Program-made: the position numbers and the translations under genes
Shown here: piece by piece, positions 38,001-52,940 of the stretch
How positions within the stretch are numbered: the stretch's first letter is position 1
Layout of the letters: each line of letters begins with the position of its first letter
The notes under the pieces: model-generated
The model's input: only the letters and a program-made list of their open reading frames with translations
What the model was told of the DNA's origin: nothing
Databases searched by the model: none
Assembly: GCA_949358305.1 (NCBI GenBank)
Contig: OX442315.1
Coordinates: 18,998,427-19,062,426, forward strand
Length of the DNA stretch: 64,000 nucleotides
DNA from: Strigamia acuminata
Lineage: Eukaryota > Arthropoda > Chilopoda > Geophilomorpha > Linotaeniidae
Direction: 5' to 3'

Positions 38001-41000
38001 CAAAGAGTTAAGATGAATTTTTAAATTCTTCAAGTTATAGCGCGGGGGCTATGAATTTCTACAGCTTTTATTTATTTATTTAACACTTATATCCTCGAAC
38101 TACTTGTTATTTAATAGAAACAACAACCTCGCTTTTTTTTTTTTAATCAAGCCTGTAGTTAAATGTGATTGTGTTGTGTTATCGAAAGAATTGTTTCTAG
38201 GTGGGTTTTGCCATAGGAAGAGTAATTGCCGCGGCTCTGATGGGAAACGTTAGTTTTTATGGTAGCTCTTGTCGCTGGAATGGGTGCCGTGAACGGCGCA
38301 CGTGAGTTGCATCAACGTTTTTACGTTTCGGAGAGAGCTTTGGGTTGACCGGAAAAAGTCTTTTGGTATCTGAATGAGTTTAAATTAATACGATTTTATA
38401 TATTGTAATATTGTGTGCGTTTATTTCTTTTTTTTACTTAATTTAAATTGATTTAAAATTTGTGACACAAACTCTGTGTTTTTTTATGTATATTTGATGG
38501 TCCAGCCGGTGTCCTGCTTAAGATAAGCATCCCCATGTGAAAAAGGGTGAATAGGTGCAGTCTGGATTTCTGAGAAGTTTGGTATCTTGCCACTATCTTC
38601 TAAGACATTTATATGACACTGATACTTTAGAAAACAATGCAGCTCTGGTATTTATCGTAAATTCCGACGACATAAAATAATCATTTAACTAACATTGAAT
38701 TTGCCATAGGAATTCGTTAAATTCGAGTTCAACAAAAATTGGTTGTTAAATAAAGTATAAATAACTTCGTGTGGTTGCGTAATTTACGGAATGTAATGTA
38801 ACATACGTAATGTAAGGAATTCTTTGGTCTCAGGTTCCCTGTTCCCACACATAGTAATGATGAGTTCTCATCATGTTTTGTCTCACCTGAGCGGCTTCGA
38901 AAAAGAAAGTTGCACTTTTCTCGTTCTCCCTCCAGCCATGCGAGCACTTCATACGTACCCGCAGAAAGCAGTGCTAATTACATGGAGTAACCATTCTACT
39001 ATAGCCCAAATTTCGGCTTAGGAGCAAAGAAAATCCCTCAATGTTAAGCCCACACACACAAATTGAAAGGTGCAAACAAAATAAAAGAAAAAATTTACAA
39101 CTTGAGCCTTTTGATTGAAGGATTTCGAAGAATTAAAAAAAAGAAAGAAAGCAACAAAGTAGGCCAAAGTCAGCATTTTATGTAATTCTTTACAAGCTTT
39201 ATATAAAAAAAAAATTAGAAATTGCTTATTTTCTTTTCCTTTATTTGCACTGTGAGTTATAAATTTATTCTACGTCAGGTTATGTAAAGACAAATAATAA
39301 ATCCGACGGTATGAAAATCTTTGTTCTGAATGTTTGAACAAATGAAAAATGGTTTTAAAGTTCAATATCGAACAGCCAAATCACTAAATCTTTTTTTAAT
39401 ATGCAGACCATACACGGGATTAAGCGAGATTACATTGATTTAATCGAGTGATTAAAAAGGTTAATCCCGAGAAGACAAAAATCCCTTGTGAGCGTACATG
39501 CAAGTGCTCATTACTGGTCTCAGTAAAAATTTTACCGCCCGTCTCCCGTATTGCTAGCCATAAAAATAATGCATCGCTAGAGCCTTACCATAAAGTAATA
39601 AAAATTTTGGGATAGTTTTGTTTATTGGAAGCGGACAGGTGCGAGACACTGGGTCCTCGGGGAAGAAGTGTGGCATTCTACAGTCTAAAGTTTTACAGAC
39701 AGAGAAATGTTCTCGTATACTTGCACAACTAAGGATGCTACTTAACTCGTGTTATGTAAGAATTTTGCTTGTTGGCGGCAGCGTGGACTAATCGTTATTT
39801 TGTATTGCGATTTGTAAATAATTTCCAACCGAAGAGGTTTTTATAAAACGCCGTACAAAATTCCGTTTGACCATTGTGCAAAATAAGGCTAATTTTGGCT
39901 TGCTTATTATGGCGGCAAAGCAGGATAAAAATGTGATGCGTAATGGCTGGGTTTGAAAATGCGTCATACTGAATACAGGTAGGCCGTTTTTATTATTTCC
40001 GTAAAGTACATTAATGTTCGTCAAAAATGGGTACAATTATTATTTTTCTCTCATTTGAATACTCAATCTGTTGCTTCGTTTGAATATTAAACGCGTGAAA
40101 TGTATTTTCAACACACACAAGATGTAATTTTTGGCTTCATTTGTAGTTTTGAGGCGCATTCAAACGCTATTTGCACGAATTTCGTATTTAAAAAAACATA
40201 AGCAAAGTTTACATTTAAATAAAAGTGTGTGTAATAATGTAATTTAAATTTTAAAAAGTAATTGAATACTTGGTCGGCTTGGAAATAAATTGAAAATGAT
40301 GGATTTGTTCCGTTTGTGACTAATAAATTCAAACTCACGGAGCATAGTTAACATGTCTTATATTTGACAGAATTTTTTAGTTAGTATTCACGAAGATTTG
40401 ATAAGTTGTTGTCCTTCGATGTCTGATTCTGAGCCTTCATGGCGCCACTATAGCCTGAATCTGTTTACCATGGCCTTTTTTTTCATCATTCTTCACACTC
40501 ATCCCTCTCCCTCCTTTGCCAAACAAAGAAAGGACGTAACGTCTGGCACGCCTCTTGCCAACCACTATGGCCATTGTAAGGGACAATATCACTCATTTTG
40601 ATTTTATATTCCAAAATTTGAAATATAACAAGTGTGTAAAATGACTAACAATTGCATCCAAATTGAGTCAAGTGGCCTCAATTACGCATACTTCACTCAT
40701 AAAAAGTGAAAATCATCAGCTCTCCGAGCTACATTTTACAATAGCGTACTTAATTGCATATAAAAGTTGAGAAATAATTGTCCGTTGTTGATAAGAAAAG
40801 CAATATAAGAATAATTTGAGCAAATACCAATCAATTTTGATATTCTATAGATTTATTGCAGTTTGGATGGAAAAATTGTTGTAACTCAACTTATGGCGGG
40901 TAAAACTGGCGAGTTATAAAAGAGAATAATGTCAGTGAATTGGTTTTGGTAATTAGATAACAATCCATTTAAAGTTGGCCTCCATTACCTCGGTTTTAGG

Positions 41001-44000
41001 CGATTAAACTGGATTACAAGGGTCCCCAAACATTGGACTTGGGATGGCAAGTGCCATGTTGGCAGATTATGAGCATCTGCGCTCATCGCGTTGATGTATG
41101 GGATTATAAGGCTAAGTAGAGTTGAATGGTGATTGATAATGCAGATGAAAAGCTTTTGTGGTAATTGCATGCTCTTGGATGGAAGACGCAGTTTGACTTG
41201 AGTCTTGGGAAAAATGTTATGTCATTTATATAGCATTGCAATTTTCTAAGTTTGGTGGTAGTAAAATATTCCAAGAAGGGAAGTTTTGTATTGCTTATGC
41301 TATGGACTGTGACTGATTTTCAGACTCTCATCTACTAGAGTTCTTTTTCATCTCTGGTTTGGTTTTTATAATGGTTGTTATTTGTTGAGGACACGAGACT
41401 TTACCGTTCTGAGAAAAGCACATTTTCTCGTTTTGGGGAATTGAAGAGAGAGAGAGAGAGAGAGGGGTAAAATCACATGGCTAGTTTTAGGCTTATCTAT
41501 TTCTGTAATGGTTGAGGATGCTCATTTCAAATGCAACTTAATTTGTTTAACTGCTGCACTAGGATAATTTGACTGCACCTATAAAATGTGTTGAAAAAAG
41601 ATAAATGGGAATGAAAAAGTTTAAACAAGTAAAACTTTTATCTTCATTTCGTATGCACAGTTTAAAACTTTTACTACTTTATTCAAAGTTAAACTTTTTA
41701 AACTGCTCCTCCATTTTTATACCAATAAATAAATTACGAGTTCCATTTGACACTTGAATTGTGTTTTCGGTTTGAAAATATTTAAAATGTGATTAAAACT
41801 TTATTTCATCCTTATTTGATTATTTTATTATATTTATCCATCTGCGTATGGCTTTTGAATGAACACCTGAAGGAGGAACATGTGCACCTTTCACGCTCAC
41901 GCCTATGCCTCAAAACAGGTACTCTGAGCTCTGACTATTGAACAGTTGGTCCTTTGAAATTTTTGCATTGCTACCTGTGGCCGTAAACATTTATTAACAA
42001 GTTATGGGCACTTAAACTCCTTAACTATATAAGAAAATAAACTATCGGGGCTGCATTGCTGTTTTTGTCGATACGCTTCCTTGTTTATACAACCTCTTCA
42101 TATTTTCCCCAACTTTAATATCATTTTATTTGCATTCAGGCAAATGTAAAATCAAATTTTAAATTTGCCAAATATACAAACAATTGGTAGTTTGAACCCA
42201 AAAAAATGCACTTAAATCGAGAAAAAAAAAATGATTTCTCTATATCCGCGTAATATATTGTCATATCGACTGGAAAAATTAATCGAAAATATTACATAGC
42301 GAGTACCGAACAGAGTGACTACACAAACAAGTCTTATCACGTGATCCTCACTTCGCACCAATGGCAGAGATCTTTGCTGAGCCTTCTTGGCTTCTTTGCT
42401 GAAATATTTTATATAGGGTTAGAGCGTGCGGAAAGTATTATCAGATGCGCTTGGCTTGGTCCTCAAATCTCACCATCACCGAAAACGGTAGGCAGGTTTT
42501 GCAATTTGGTTTCTGTCAATTTGGGGATGAATTGAATACTGCACGGGGTCCCCATCTACCGCTGATTTCTCCCGCCTCTTCCGCTGATTCGGGGTGTGTT
42601 AAACCGCAGCCACTACAAAACACAAAAGCTGCTTTTAATGGCCATTGTACAAGGATTAATGTTTTTACTTGTTGGTTGCGCCGTTATGATTTCTGTTAAA
42701 AATCGCTCTTAAAAATATGACCGGGTTGATAGGTTCGCTTCTCACCCGATTGCCCTCTTGCTTTTTCGTCCGCCTTTTCTTTTATTCGGACCGGTTATTG
42801 AGGGCTTTACAAGTGTTGATTTGTAACATTTATATTGGCCACAAAGCTGTGTGTTCATTCATAGAGTGGTAGAGACAACAAACATGCATTCCGTAAGTTT
42901 TAAACGCTTTATGACTTAAGTTATTGTAGATAAAACGCTGTGAGACACTAGTAGGTTTTAATGTATGTATTCATTCGAGTTATGACGCTGTAATGTACTC
43001 ATTAAGGACTTCTAAGTCCATGGCATTAAAATGTAACAAGTTAGTTTGAATTATGTAATTAAACGAGCAGATTTTTCAATATTGGTTTTTAAACACCAGT
43101 AGTTAATTTGTCCTAAATCGATATAATAAAGTGCGATTTTTAGCATGTTAAGTGAAGAAAAGCTTAAGTTTGTTTAGGAAACTGAATGTTATGGACTTGT
43201 CATTTGCCGACAAAGGAAGCCCATGATGATTTGTGGGTATAAGCTCGCCATCAAAGAAGCTTGTTTATTACTCTGTGTTCAGTGTCTAAATGTCGAGTTT
43301 TTGAACTCAATCACGATATGGCTTTGCAACACTATTAATTGAACCAATATCAGACTGCAGGGTGTAATAACTGGACAAGACACGAGAGAAATCAAGTGTT
43401 TTATAGTAATAAACCCGAGCGAGAGTACTTTAGGTGAACATCGTTGATTGAGTTCCCGAATAGAAAATGCTGAACTTTGCATCCTTCTCTAATAAGAAAC
43501 GTGTGTCTGCATAAGGAAGAGGAATTTTCCCCCTGAATTCCAATTGGATCATAAACTGCCATCTGTCCGGACTAAAAACGGTGAACATGCAGGTCAACGA
43601 GCTATAAAAATATATCTTTTATTCTTTTTTCGAGCTTAAAAATAGTGTTTTGGTTTTACACAATCTCTATACAGAGTTTGTCAATTCCATTGTGGCGCTA
43701 AGCTTACGTAATATCAAGGAAGATGACAATGTTTAAAAATGTGATGTGTCTAGAAGGAACCTTGAAATTGTACCGTCAAAGAAAAGGATCTAATTAGTAG
43801 GAATGAAGTAGAATTTTTATATTATTGCTCATGCAGAGTCGCGAGTTAGTGTTAGTTTTTCACGCTTGGTCAAATTCGCACCCCGTATATGAATTATTAT
43901 ACTTGAATTTCTTTTTTCTTCAAGTGACGTTACAATTTTCTTTGTAATTTACTGTAAAGTTAGGTTAAGGCCATTTCTAACTTTTATGGCGGGATACGAG

Positions 44001-47000
44001 CATCACACCGGGGTGTCACTTTCGCCTCAACGTCTCGAAAAGCCTAGCAGCTATCTCACGTTAGAAAAGCCAGATTTTTTTAAATAAAATAAAAATATAC
44101 TATAAAATAATAATTTCTGTATTTTTTTTAAATTTATTTTTATCATTTTAATGGTTTTTATTCTTGAATTAAATTTAAAGGGCATACAAAACCTCATTTG
44201 TTTCTTCTCTATGGGAGATGACCATATACCGGTCCTGTTCTGCGGCTTGTGGGAATCGACAATCGTCGTTTGATGGTTGACAGCTGGTCGGCAAAACGAA
44301 CAGAAAACCACCTCTAAATTATTTTTACGTTGCTTTACATTTCCATTGTTACTGCGTGTTATATTTATTACAAAATACAGATTTATTTCTATAGTGAGTT
44401 GATGTAAAAACAACAAATAATTGCCTCCCCTTTATATCATAAATACTCAGCCTGAAAGCAAATCTTTTATGACATTTCTTCCCCTTGCTATGTGGATGCC
44501 TCAAATCGCGAATATAAATAAATACATCTTGCTACTGCTTTGCTTTTCCCATTGCGGTGGTGGCGGCAACAAGACTGAAACCCCCTCTCCTTTATTCTTT
44601 TTAAAGAATTTTCGGATGGGATTTGCGTATAAAAAAATATGATAGAAAAAAGAATGTCGCGTGACTAATATTTCCTGCCCCGTCGTGTGTGTTGTGAAAT
44701 TTTAATTAATTCCACGCGACATCTAGCCTCCCTCTGGCCCCAAGCGGCGAGTTGTGGACAGTGGATGGACGCCATGGTGCGGTTTTTTGTTTTCTTTATT
44801 CGGTCTCTAATGTGTATACTAGTAATTCCAGAACTGGTATTTTATATTTTCGATATACGAATGCATTTTTTACCTTTTCAGACCTGCAATTCGGTTCCTG
44901 TTTGGTTTTCATGTCGGCTGCGACCGCTTCAACAATCAAAACATACGGCAAAAAAGTAAGATCTGAAATGTCTGTTTATTGATTGTTTCTATACTCGACA
45001 CAATTTCTATCACAATATTTTTAATCTTTTTCGGTGTTTATTTATTTAGCAATTTTATAAATTTATGTATTGGTTTGTAAAAATAATAAGCTTAATTTTT
45101 GTTTATTTTGCTCGTAAATGGGGCTTCGAATAATCAATTTTTTGAGCAGTGTTTAAGAGCAGGTGAAGACGAGTTGCATGCAATGACAATGACAATGATG
45201 AATGAGTTCCTGCCGCTGATAAATGAGGGTATTTCAGTCGTTGCAGTTGTTTTTGGTGGAATATTTTATATTTCTTATCCGTGGCCTAATTAGCTCTACC
45301 CATATACGATGAAAACGGAAAAGTTAAAGGAGGTCACAACGGTCCAAGTTTTGAAATGTTGGGGACGACAAGTTAATTTATTGGGATGGTGTTAATAAAA
45401 AAATAGATTATCAACAGCAAGTAAAAGTTTAATTACCACTTACAGACGGGTCTATATTTTGAATTATTAGCTTGAAACTATAAATACTGGTTAAAATGAA
45501 GAAGATTTTTGTTTACACTTGAGGTGTAAGGTGAAAACAAACAATGGAAAAGTAAACTGAGATTTTTATATCTATTGCGATAAGCTATAAAATTATTTGA
45601 AAAAATATTTTCCGTTTAAAGATCGAAGTTATTGTGTAAATAAGGTAGGTTGGAAATTTTGTTGGAGATGGTTATTTTTATTATAGCTATAAAATACATA
45701 TTTTTGAAAAAACATGCAAAACATAATGCTCACTTAACGTAATAACTGCAATTAACGGTAATTACTTCAGAAATCTGTGTAATTGTGTTTACTTTTGCTT
45801 TGCAAAAACATCAGAGCTTATTTTAGTATCCGGCTTAAACGAAGAAAGATAAAAAAAATGTTATGTAGATAACATTTTCAAGAATGTTAATCTTCTAGTG
45901 AGTTAAAAAAAAATAATTAAAAGCTCTGCAGAATTTTATTGCTTCGAGTTGCCTTGCCGGGTTAAAAATGTACATTAAGCTTAATTTATACTGGTCAAAA
46001 TGAGAAGAAAAAAAATATTTTTTGTGCAAATTGTATTTTGATAAGAGTTTTAACTGCTAATTTTATACAAAATGTCGAGTTTATTGTGTAAATAGTTTCC
46101 ATTGACATTAAATTCTGTTTACATTGCACGTATTTGATGTGCACTAATAATTATAATTGCAATCTAATTTTCAATGGAGAAAAGAAGTGAATTAAATTGG
46201 TTAGGCGGGGTTTATTTTGAGAAAGGAAAACATACATGATTGCACAGGTTTTGCTTTCCTATTTTAATAAACGTATAGCGTCTGTTCAGTAATGGATGGT
46301 AATCATTTTGAATCTCTAACTGAATCGAGGTTTTTCTTTAACCGAAATGTAGTTTCAGAATTTACCCGACGCATTCAGTTTAAAGGTAAAGTTCACTTTT
46401 ACTTAAGAAATCTTAAGAAATTAGGTTTAGAATATTTGTATATATATTTTGTTTATCTTTGAATTCTCTTCAAATACCCGAGAGTCGTGAAAAGAGGTAA
46501 TGGGCACATTAAGCAAATTTTTATTTCTTTTAAATTTATTACGTGAAAAGAAAACTTTTAACAGGTTTGCGTGTTACAATTTTTTTTTTTAAAACGTGTT
46601 TGTATACTATCAATATTAAGATGATAAACGTTTTAGTGGTGTCCAAGTGCAAATTATATACACTAAAGAGCCAATTTAACTGCCACATAACCTTTGAAAT
46701 TGATGTGCAGCTTCAACGTTATCGGAGCACCAGCGCCGCGAAATCGAAGTTCTCACGATTTCTTAAGTGTAATTTGGACATATTTGTTCTTGCAGTAGGG
46801 TGATAGCTATCGCCACGCAAGTGGGCAGCACGTGGCAAAGTGTGAGGGGATGTCCCGTGTCCCTTTGATCCTCATTGTGTCGATGAGTAGGTTTCCATCG
46901 ATGGTTTCCCAGAAAACGTAGTGGGTAGGAGGGGAGGCTTTTATCCCCTACTGTGCCGTATGGTACATTTGGGCAGAACAAATCTGACCAGAAGTTGATC

Positions 47001-50000
47001 GTGTTGTTGCTGCAACTCCGTGCAAGTGGTGCTCAATTGCGAGAAAACTAAACATGGGACTGCAGTTGGCTAAATGTGTACACACACTGCCACGGACGAG
47101 ATTTAAATGGGTATATGTAGACGTCGATCACGGTAAGACTTTTTATTGTAGTGGTATTAACTCTCTTTTCTGCAAGTATTCCGATTTGCTTTTTTGGAAG
47201 TATAGGCCTATCCTAATACATACGCCCAATGTTTATGGCCTGATACTAGGGGTGTGGATTTCGCGGTTTCTTTGATGTTGGATGAACCCTCAGTTTTCTA
47301 AATGTCTGTCTGTCTAGACAGTGTATACAGAGAAGATTTTTTTCTCTTTCGGTGTTGATCTTTTGGTGTATTGTAGATTCGAAATGGACGATGTAATGTT
47401 TCTAACATATGCTTTGTATATTGTATTTTAAATTTTTTTTTTTTATTTCCTCGTTTTGGAAAACAAAATTAAGTTTTATGTAATGTTTATATTTTAAGTG
47501 GATATGTAGGAAAAATAACAAGCAGTTTTGAAATGATCTTTTCCTCGTGGTTGGGTTTTGCAGATGAGCCATAAAAGGTTCCAATCCAATGCCATATAGT
47601 CTATATATCATTTTCCCAAGGAAAATCAATAGTTGATTGTGGATGAAAAATATTTACCAGTATTTTTTTCTTTTTTAGGATTGGGTATTACAATGGACGG
47701 TCTGAAAAGCTCTCCGAAGTCTCCAAAACACGAAAGCAAAGAGGTAGGACAAATTATTTATTCTGAAGCGTTTTGGGTTTTTATGGACGTAGTTTCAGTC
47801 TGGTGTCTGCAACGCGGGGGCGGATTGACCATACGGGCGATCAAGTGATCGTGAAAGCCCCAAACAGCCGACTGACCAACAGGCCGGCTTTTTTTTTTTC
47901 TTTTTTTTTTTCTTTTTTACAAAAATGGGCCGTTATTTGTAAAAGAATGAGCGTTGTTTGAATAAACCCGAGCCGTTTTGTAATACAAATTTTGACCGTT
48001 TATTCACAAAAGTTTGAGTTAATATTCCATCTCAACACACAATTTTAGTCTTCGTGATTCGTGAAAACATCGGAAAATTTCTATTGATAGGTAAAAGTAC
48101 CCCGGTTTACGTTTTCTGCTTTTTGTATACACAAAGGATCTATTCCCACATTTTCGGGCTTGGGAACGAAGGTTGGCTTTGACCTGCCAGAAAGTTAATT
48201 TTCTGTGGGATAGAAGCCATCTCACAGACATTCTAAGACTTGGAATGAAATTTGTGAGTAGGGTTGGCAAAATTTCTGTGGGCAGAATGATTTCCGCCAC
48301 AGAAAAGTGCTTATGAGTACTATGCTTTAGGTTTGGTTAGCATGTTATTTTCTTCGGCAAGCGGATGTTGTCGTCAATTTAATCAAATTTTATTAGATTA
48401 CAGGCAGGGCTCAAAATGGAAAATTTCATGATCCGGAACACCACGTCAAACTTTAAGAAAATAATTCGTACAATCATAAAATTAGAAGAAAAGAATTATC
48501 ACGTAGCAGAACACCATTATGATTTGCTCCGGTACATTTTGAGCTCTGATTATAGGAAATCTTTGGGCAACATCATTTTTGAAGTTGTCAGCATATTGAA
48601 TCTGCTTTCGTTTTAAAATAAATATTCCTTTTTGTACTGAATGCTAATGAGGGCTAGGAGTGAGTGTTAGTGGACTTTGACCTCATGCTTTGCCCTCAAT
48701 GGCTATAAACTCGGGAGTGGTCTGGTTATGGGTGGTCTTATTCATGAACAAACCACCAATCTCTATGAACGTATCATGACAATGATTGGCTGTTTTGGGA
48801 ATAAGCCACTGGCAGATACTAGAGATTTTTGCTCATTGGGTGGTCTGATTTGATACTTGATTAGAGGCTTTTAATGATTGTTTTTTCATGAGTTCCAATT
48901 CCAAACAGCATTTTCGATTTTATTCATCGTTTCAGCTATAAATAGCATTTTATTTATTTTTTATTTAAATTTTTTAAATTTTTTAAATTTTATTTTCGAC
49001 GTTTTAAATTTTTTTCGTTAAAAAAAGTCTGATTTTTTGTTATTGTTGCATTATTTTTATTTATATTATTGTTTACATCATTTCAATGGCCATGGCTATG
49101 GATGCCGTGGTAAAGGAGTTGGGATTGGCTACTTTTTGAAATTTCATTAACATAATGTTGACGCTACCATTGACGTCACACTGCAACGACTATGTAGAAA
49201 AGGGACTTCGTATATAATCTTTATTTAAAATATATTTCTTTACAATTAGTACTTTCTAGTTTTTAGTTAATTTGTAATTGTTAAGTTCTTTTAAGAATAA
49301 ATATTGTATTTATCAAATTACCCGTGATGCCGTTGGCTTTATTCCCGCCTCCTGCATGGCGGCCATGCTGAAATGATAATTAGCTGAGCGTTGTTTATAA
49401 ATAAAACGAGGTTATTTTACGGCTGTTTCAACCAACTAAAATTCTTTTAAAACATTTTAATAATTTTTAGTTGGATTTTCAAATTTTAAGCTTTGAAATC
49501 TCAAATTTGTTATTATTTAACGGTTGTAGTTGCTTTGGTCGCGTACAGATGGCGGTGAGATCAGTTTTCGTGATTTTTAATGGCTGCGGTGTGTTTTGGT
49601 CGCGTTTTGTTGATACTATGGGAAATGCGTTTTAATAAATGTGGAAAAATATTTTATTTTAGATTTGTATTATCTGCATTAAAATTTAATTTAATTCATA
49701 CCAAAAAACAAAAAAATTAAAACAAAAAATACTCTGTAAAATTTATGATTTATATACATTCACAGTTAAATTGTATTTTTATTAATATCTTTTTATTTAA
49801 AAAAAAAATTATGAACCTACGGATTATGTAATAAATCAGAGTTCACATATTTGACTGAATTCAGCCAGTTTTACAACATGTAATTACAGTTGCTCTTGTG
49901 TTCTTTTTTGACTCGAAACGATTTCATCAAGGATACAATTTGGCCTACGATTTTCATAGTTTTTCCCAAGCACGAATTAGCCGTCCTTGTTCCAAGTCTG

Positions 50001-52680
50001 TGATTTTCTTTTCATTTCTTGAGTGAGTACTTTAACCCTGTGCAAAAAATAAAATAAATTTCTTTTATCATATATATACCAGAGTCCACGCTTTTTTCCT
50101 TGTGGGCTGCATGCAGTTAATTGCATTGGCCAAAATAACAAAATTTAACAAAAATTTGTTAAGGTCCAGCATTCGCATTTCGACAAGAGAACATTTGGTG
50201 CTTTTGCATGTATTTTTTGAGTATATAAAAATCTTTTATTGGGTCGCTCGGAAATCATCTTTCGTACACTGAAATTCAATTTGGTTCGCTTTACAAGACG
50301 TGATAATTAATTTTTTTTTAAAAAACAAATAATAAAATACTGTCAAAATAAAAATCCGAAAAATTGAACAAGATAGTGTCGTGGTTGCATAAATTGTAAT
50401 GTTTTGTCAGGGTTACATTATCATTAATACATAAAACACGTCACATTTTTACGACACACTATTCGTGCTGTAACTAAGTCTGAAACTAATATGATATTGA
50501 TTTTAAGGTGTGTACGTGAGTGTAAATTGATATCATATAATGTGACCGACATTTCATTTTATACAGTACAAGTTATTTTTCTAAGCGAAATATCACAAAG
50601 GTTAAAAGTTAGAATACAGTAAATCATGTTCATAAAATTTGTACAATAAATAACGACTTTAAAAATGGAAAATGTTTAGTAAGACGGTGTTCTGTACGCC
50701 CATGGGTGTAAAATTAAATTTTTTTTAAATTAAAAAAACTTGGTGAAGTTATAGTATCTAATCACCGTGAACAAAGCCTATTGTGTGATAGAAACGCTAT
50801 TAAAAGTGCGAAATATTCCCCGTGAGGTAAAACCATAAAAACAGACTTGTAGTAAGAAGAAGCAATTTGGATAAATCACAGCAAGTAGACTGCGCGTGCA
50901 ATCTGCAACATCTGCAGCGGAGCGAATACTGCTCGCAGGTACAAACATGTCTTATCATTCTCACTTACCCGCCCAAATATCGTGTAAGTAGAAAAGAAAT
51001 AATGTTTGACGGCTACGAGATGAGAGTGCAGAAAAGCAGAGGCAAACTCGATTTACGAGCGAACTCGTCTTTGTCTTTCTATGGCCATCTGGAAACTCGC
51101 AAACTTTGGACTGGCAAAATTACTTTTATTCTCTAAACTAACTCAATTTGACGTTTTTGTGGTGTAAAGCGTCTGCTTTGCCAATCTTCATTTTATATGT
51201 CCAATCCGAGCTCGTGCCGTGCATGCGTCTATTTTCTTTTCAAACATTCACGAGCCAAGAAAGTGAAGGCAGAATGAAATAAAATATTTGATGTCCGCTT
51301 TTCTTTTATAACATTTATTCTGTTTATTGCCTTACATTTATCTTTTCCGCGTTTGAAATTGTATTTTATAAGAAGTAGAACCGAAACCCCTTGACTTTCT
51401 AATGCATTTTCGCACATTTTAATGACGTAAAAGCTTATCAGCGAATGCACGCCACGTATTCTCGTCTTTTCTTCCAGCTCCAATAAGCATTCGGATGAAT
51501 CGCAAGAGGCACGGCAGTTGTCAGATATCAGCATTGTGCCCTCGATTTGACATGTGGCGAAGGCCGATAAAACCCAAGTTCTTGCAAGCAGCAATCAGCA
51601 TTTTATAGCCCGACAGTTTGAAAGCAACATATATTGTGTGGCAGAGAAAGAGCTCAGTTTGCGCTGCCACCAAAAGACAAGAACAGGATTAAGCCATTTG
51701 TCCTCAGATGTCTGGAGACACAAAGGCAAAGGGCAATTGATGCAGATCTCTATCCACATAGTCCGTCCAAGCGTTATCATCGATGAATAGGAAATTTCCG
51801 TTCTGCGAGGAGAAAAAGAAAGACAAGAAGTAAAAAATAAAACTAAAACTCTTTTCTTCGGCTTCCTTCTTTGAGTGGATGGGCGATCGTAAAATGCGAG
51901 CGAAAAGTTTCTACCACACAGCACTAAAACTTGACAATCCGGAACATTGAAAATGGTTGAAAAATAAAGGAAGAATCAAAAATATGAAATAAAAACGTGG
52001 CTGCTGGTTTTATTCGATATATTTGTTTCGGGGAAAAACGGGTAAGAAACACTGTCGTAAATTATTTTTGGCTTTGGAAGTGGAACATGTGTTTGGGCGA
52101 GAATTTCAAGTTTCGATTGACTTTTAATTCGACGTCGCAATTGATGGTCTAGTTTGATGGGTGGTGACAATCTGTTGGTCGTATATTGTAGAGGAAAAGA
52201 ATGATAGAGAGAGGAGAGCAAGTGTATCCGACAGCGTTAATATTCTTTTAATTGAACATATCTCGCTGTTTATGGTGCCGTAAATTCAATACTTGTAACA
52301 AAAATGTGTTGAAAGAAAGAACCAAGGGAGAAAAAGTGTCAGCCAAGTTGTCCACTCATAACCATTAATTGCACAGAGGGACGTTTGCACATTAAACTGA
52401 TTTTACTGCTACTCAATAGCCTATTTGAAAACGTGAATACAAATTATCCGAACAAATATGCATGTTTAGACTTTTATAGAGAGATTCAAATGATCATCGT
52501 TTATTTAATTTATGATTTTTGGAATGAAATGGTCTTTTTGATTGAAATTTGAAGGAAAATTAATTTACTGTTTGATTAATTGAAACAACTAGAAAACAAA
52601 ATTTTTAATGTTATCTTAAGAATGTTAAAATGCACTGTGGTTTGGTTCGTAAGAAGTGACTGAATAAGTGGAGAAAAAAA
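35038..52680. other. 17-kb gene-desert DNA
   Basis: No coding gene could be supported in this stretch. Small features seen: (GA)n at about 41446-41464; poly-T with C interruptions at about 47889-47919; AT-rich, low-complexity DNA at 48950-49020. At about 49358-49372 GCATGGCGGCCATGC, a near-palindrome, holds two GCCAT cores. A long stretch with few stops lies at 51229-51924 (see findings). The remaining ORFs have no motif. Its position upstream of even-skipped suggests distal regulatory DNA, which is inference. Confidence 0.45.
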
Positions 52681-52689
52681 ATATTTTCA

Positions 52690-52935
52690 CATATCGATCG
52701 AATTGTTGCCACGCTATTGGCCGTCTAAGATCCACGAATCGGTGGTGTGCTCAACAGCCTCTAAGCTTCACTCGTAGCTGCAATGCGGCAAATGACGTCG
52801 GAGGCCGTCGGCCGGGGATATCGAACCGTGAGCACGTTCGGCTGCGTCCGCCTTCGACTCGTGCAGTGTTCCAAGAATTGCCCTCGTCCGCGCACCGCTG
52901 CACGCGATCGATTTGGACGTTAGGAGCGAAGCGTC
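52690..52935. promoter_or_regulatory. CpG-rich island in the gene desert
   Basis: About 240 bp are dense in CpG (GGCCGTCGGCCGGGG, CTGCGTCCGCCTTCG, CACGCGATCGA) between very AT-rich flanks. ATGACGTCGG near 52792 resembles a CRE half-site extended. There is no ORF with a motif and no clear donor at the end. It may be a promoter or a constrained regulatory element. Confidence 0.35.
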
Positions 52936-52940
52936 TTTGA

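Noticed and set aside
44051-44416. 121-codon ORF on -
   Set aside because: K, I, F and N-rich composition typical of chance AT-rich frames; no domain or neighbouring exon.
47815-47920. GC-rich segment before a poly-T run, possible SINE or LINE tail
   Set aside because: No promoter boxes, target duplication or reverse-transcriptase frame could be seen.
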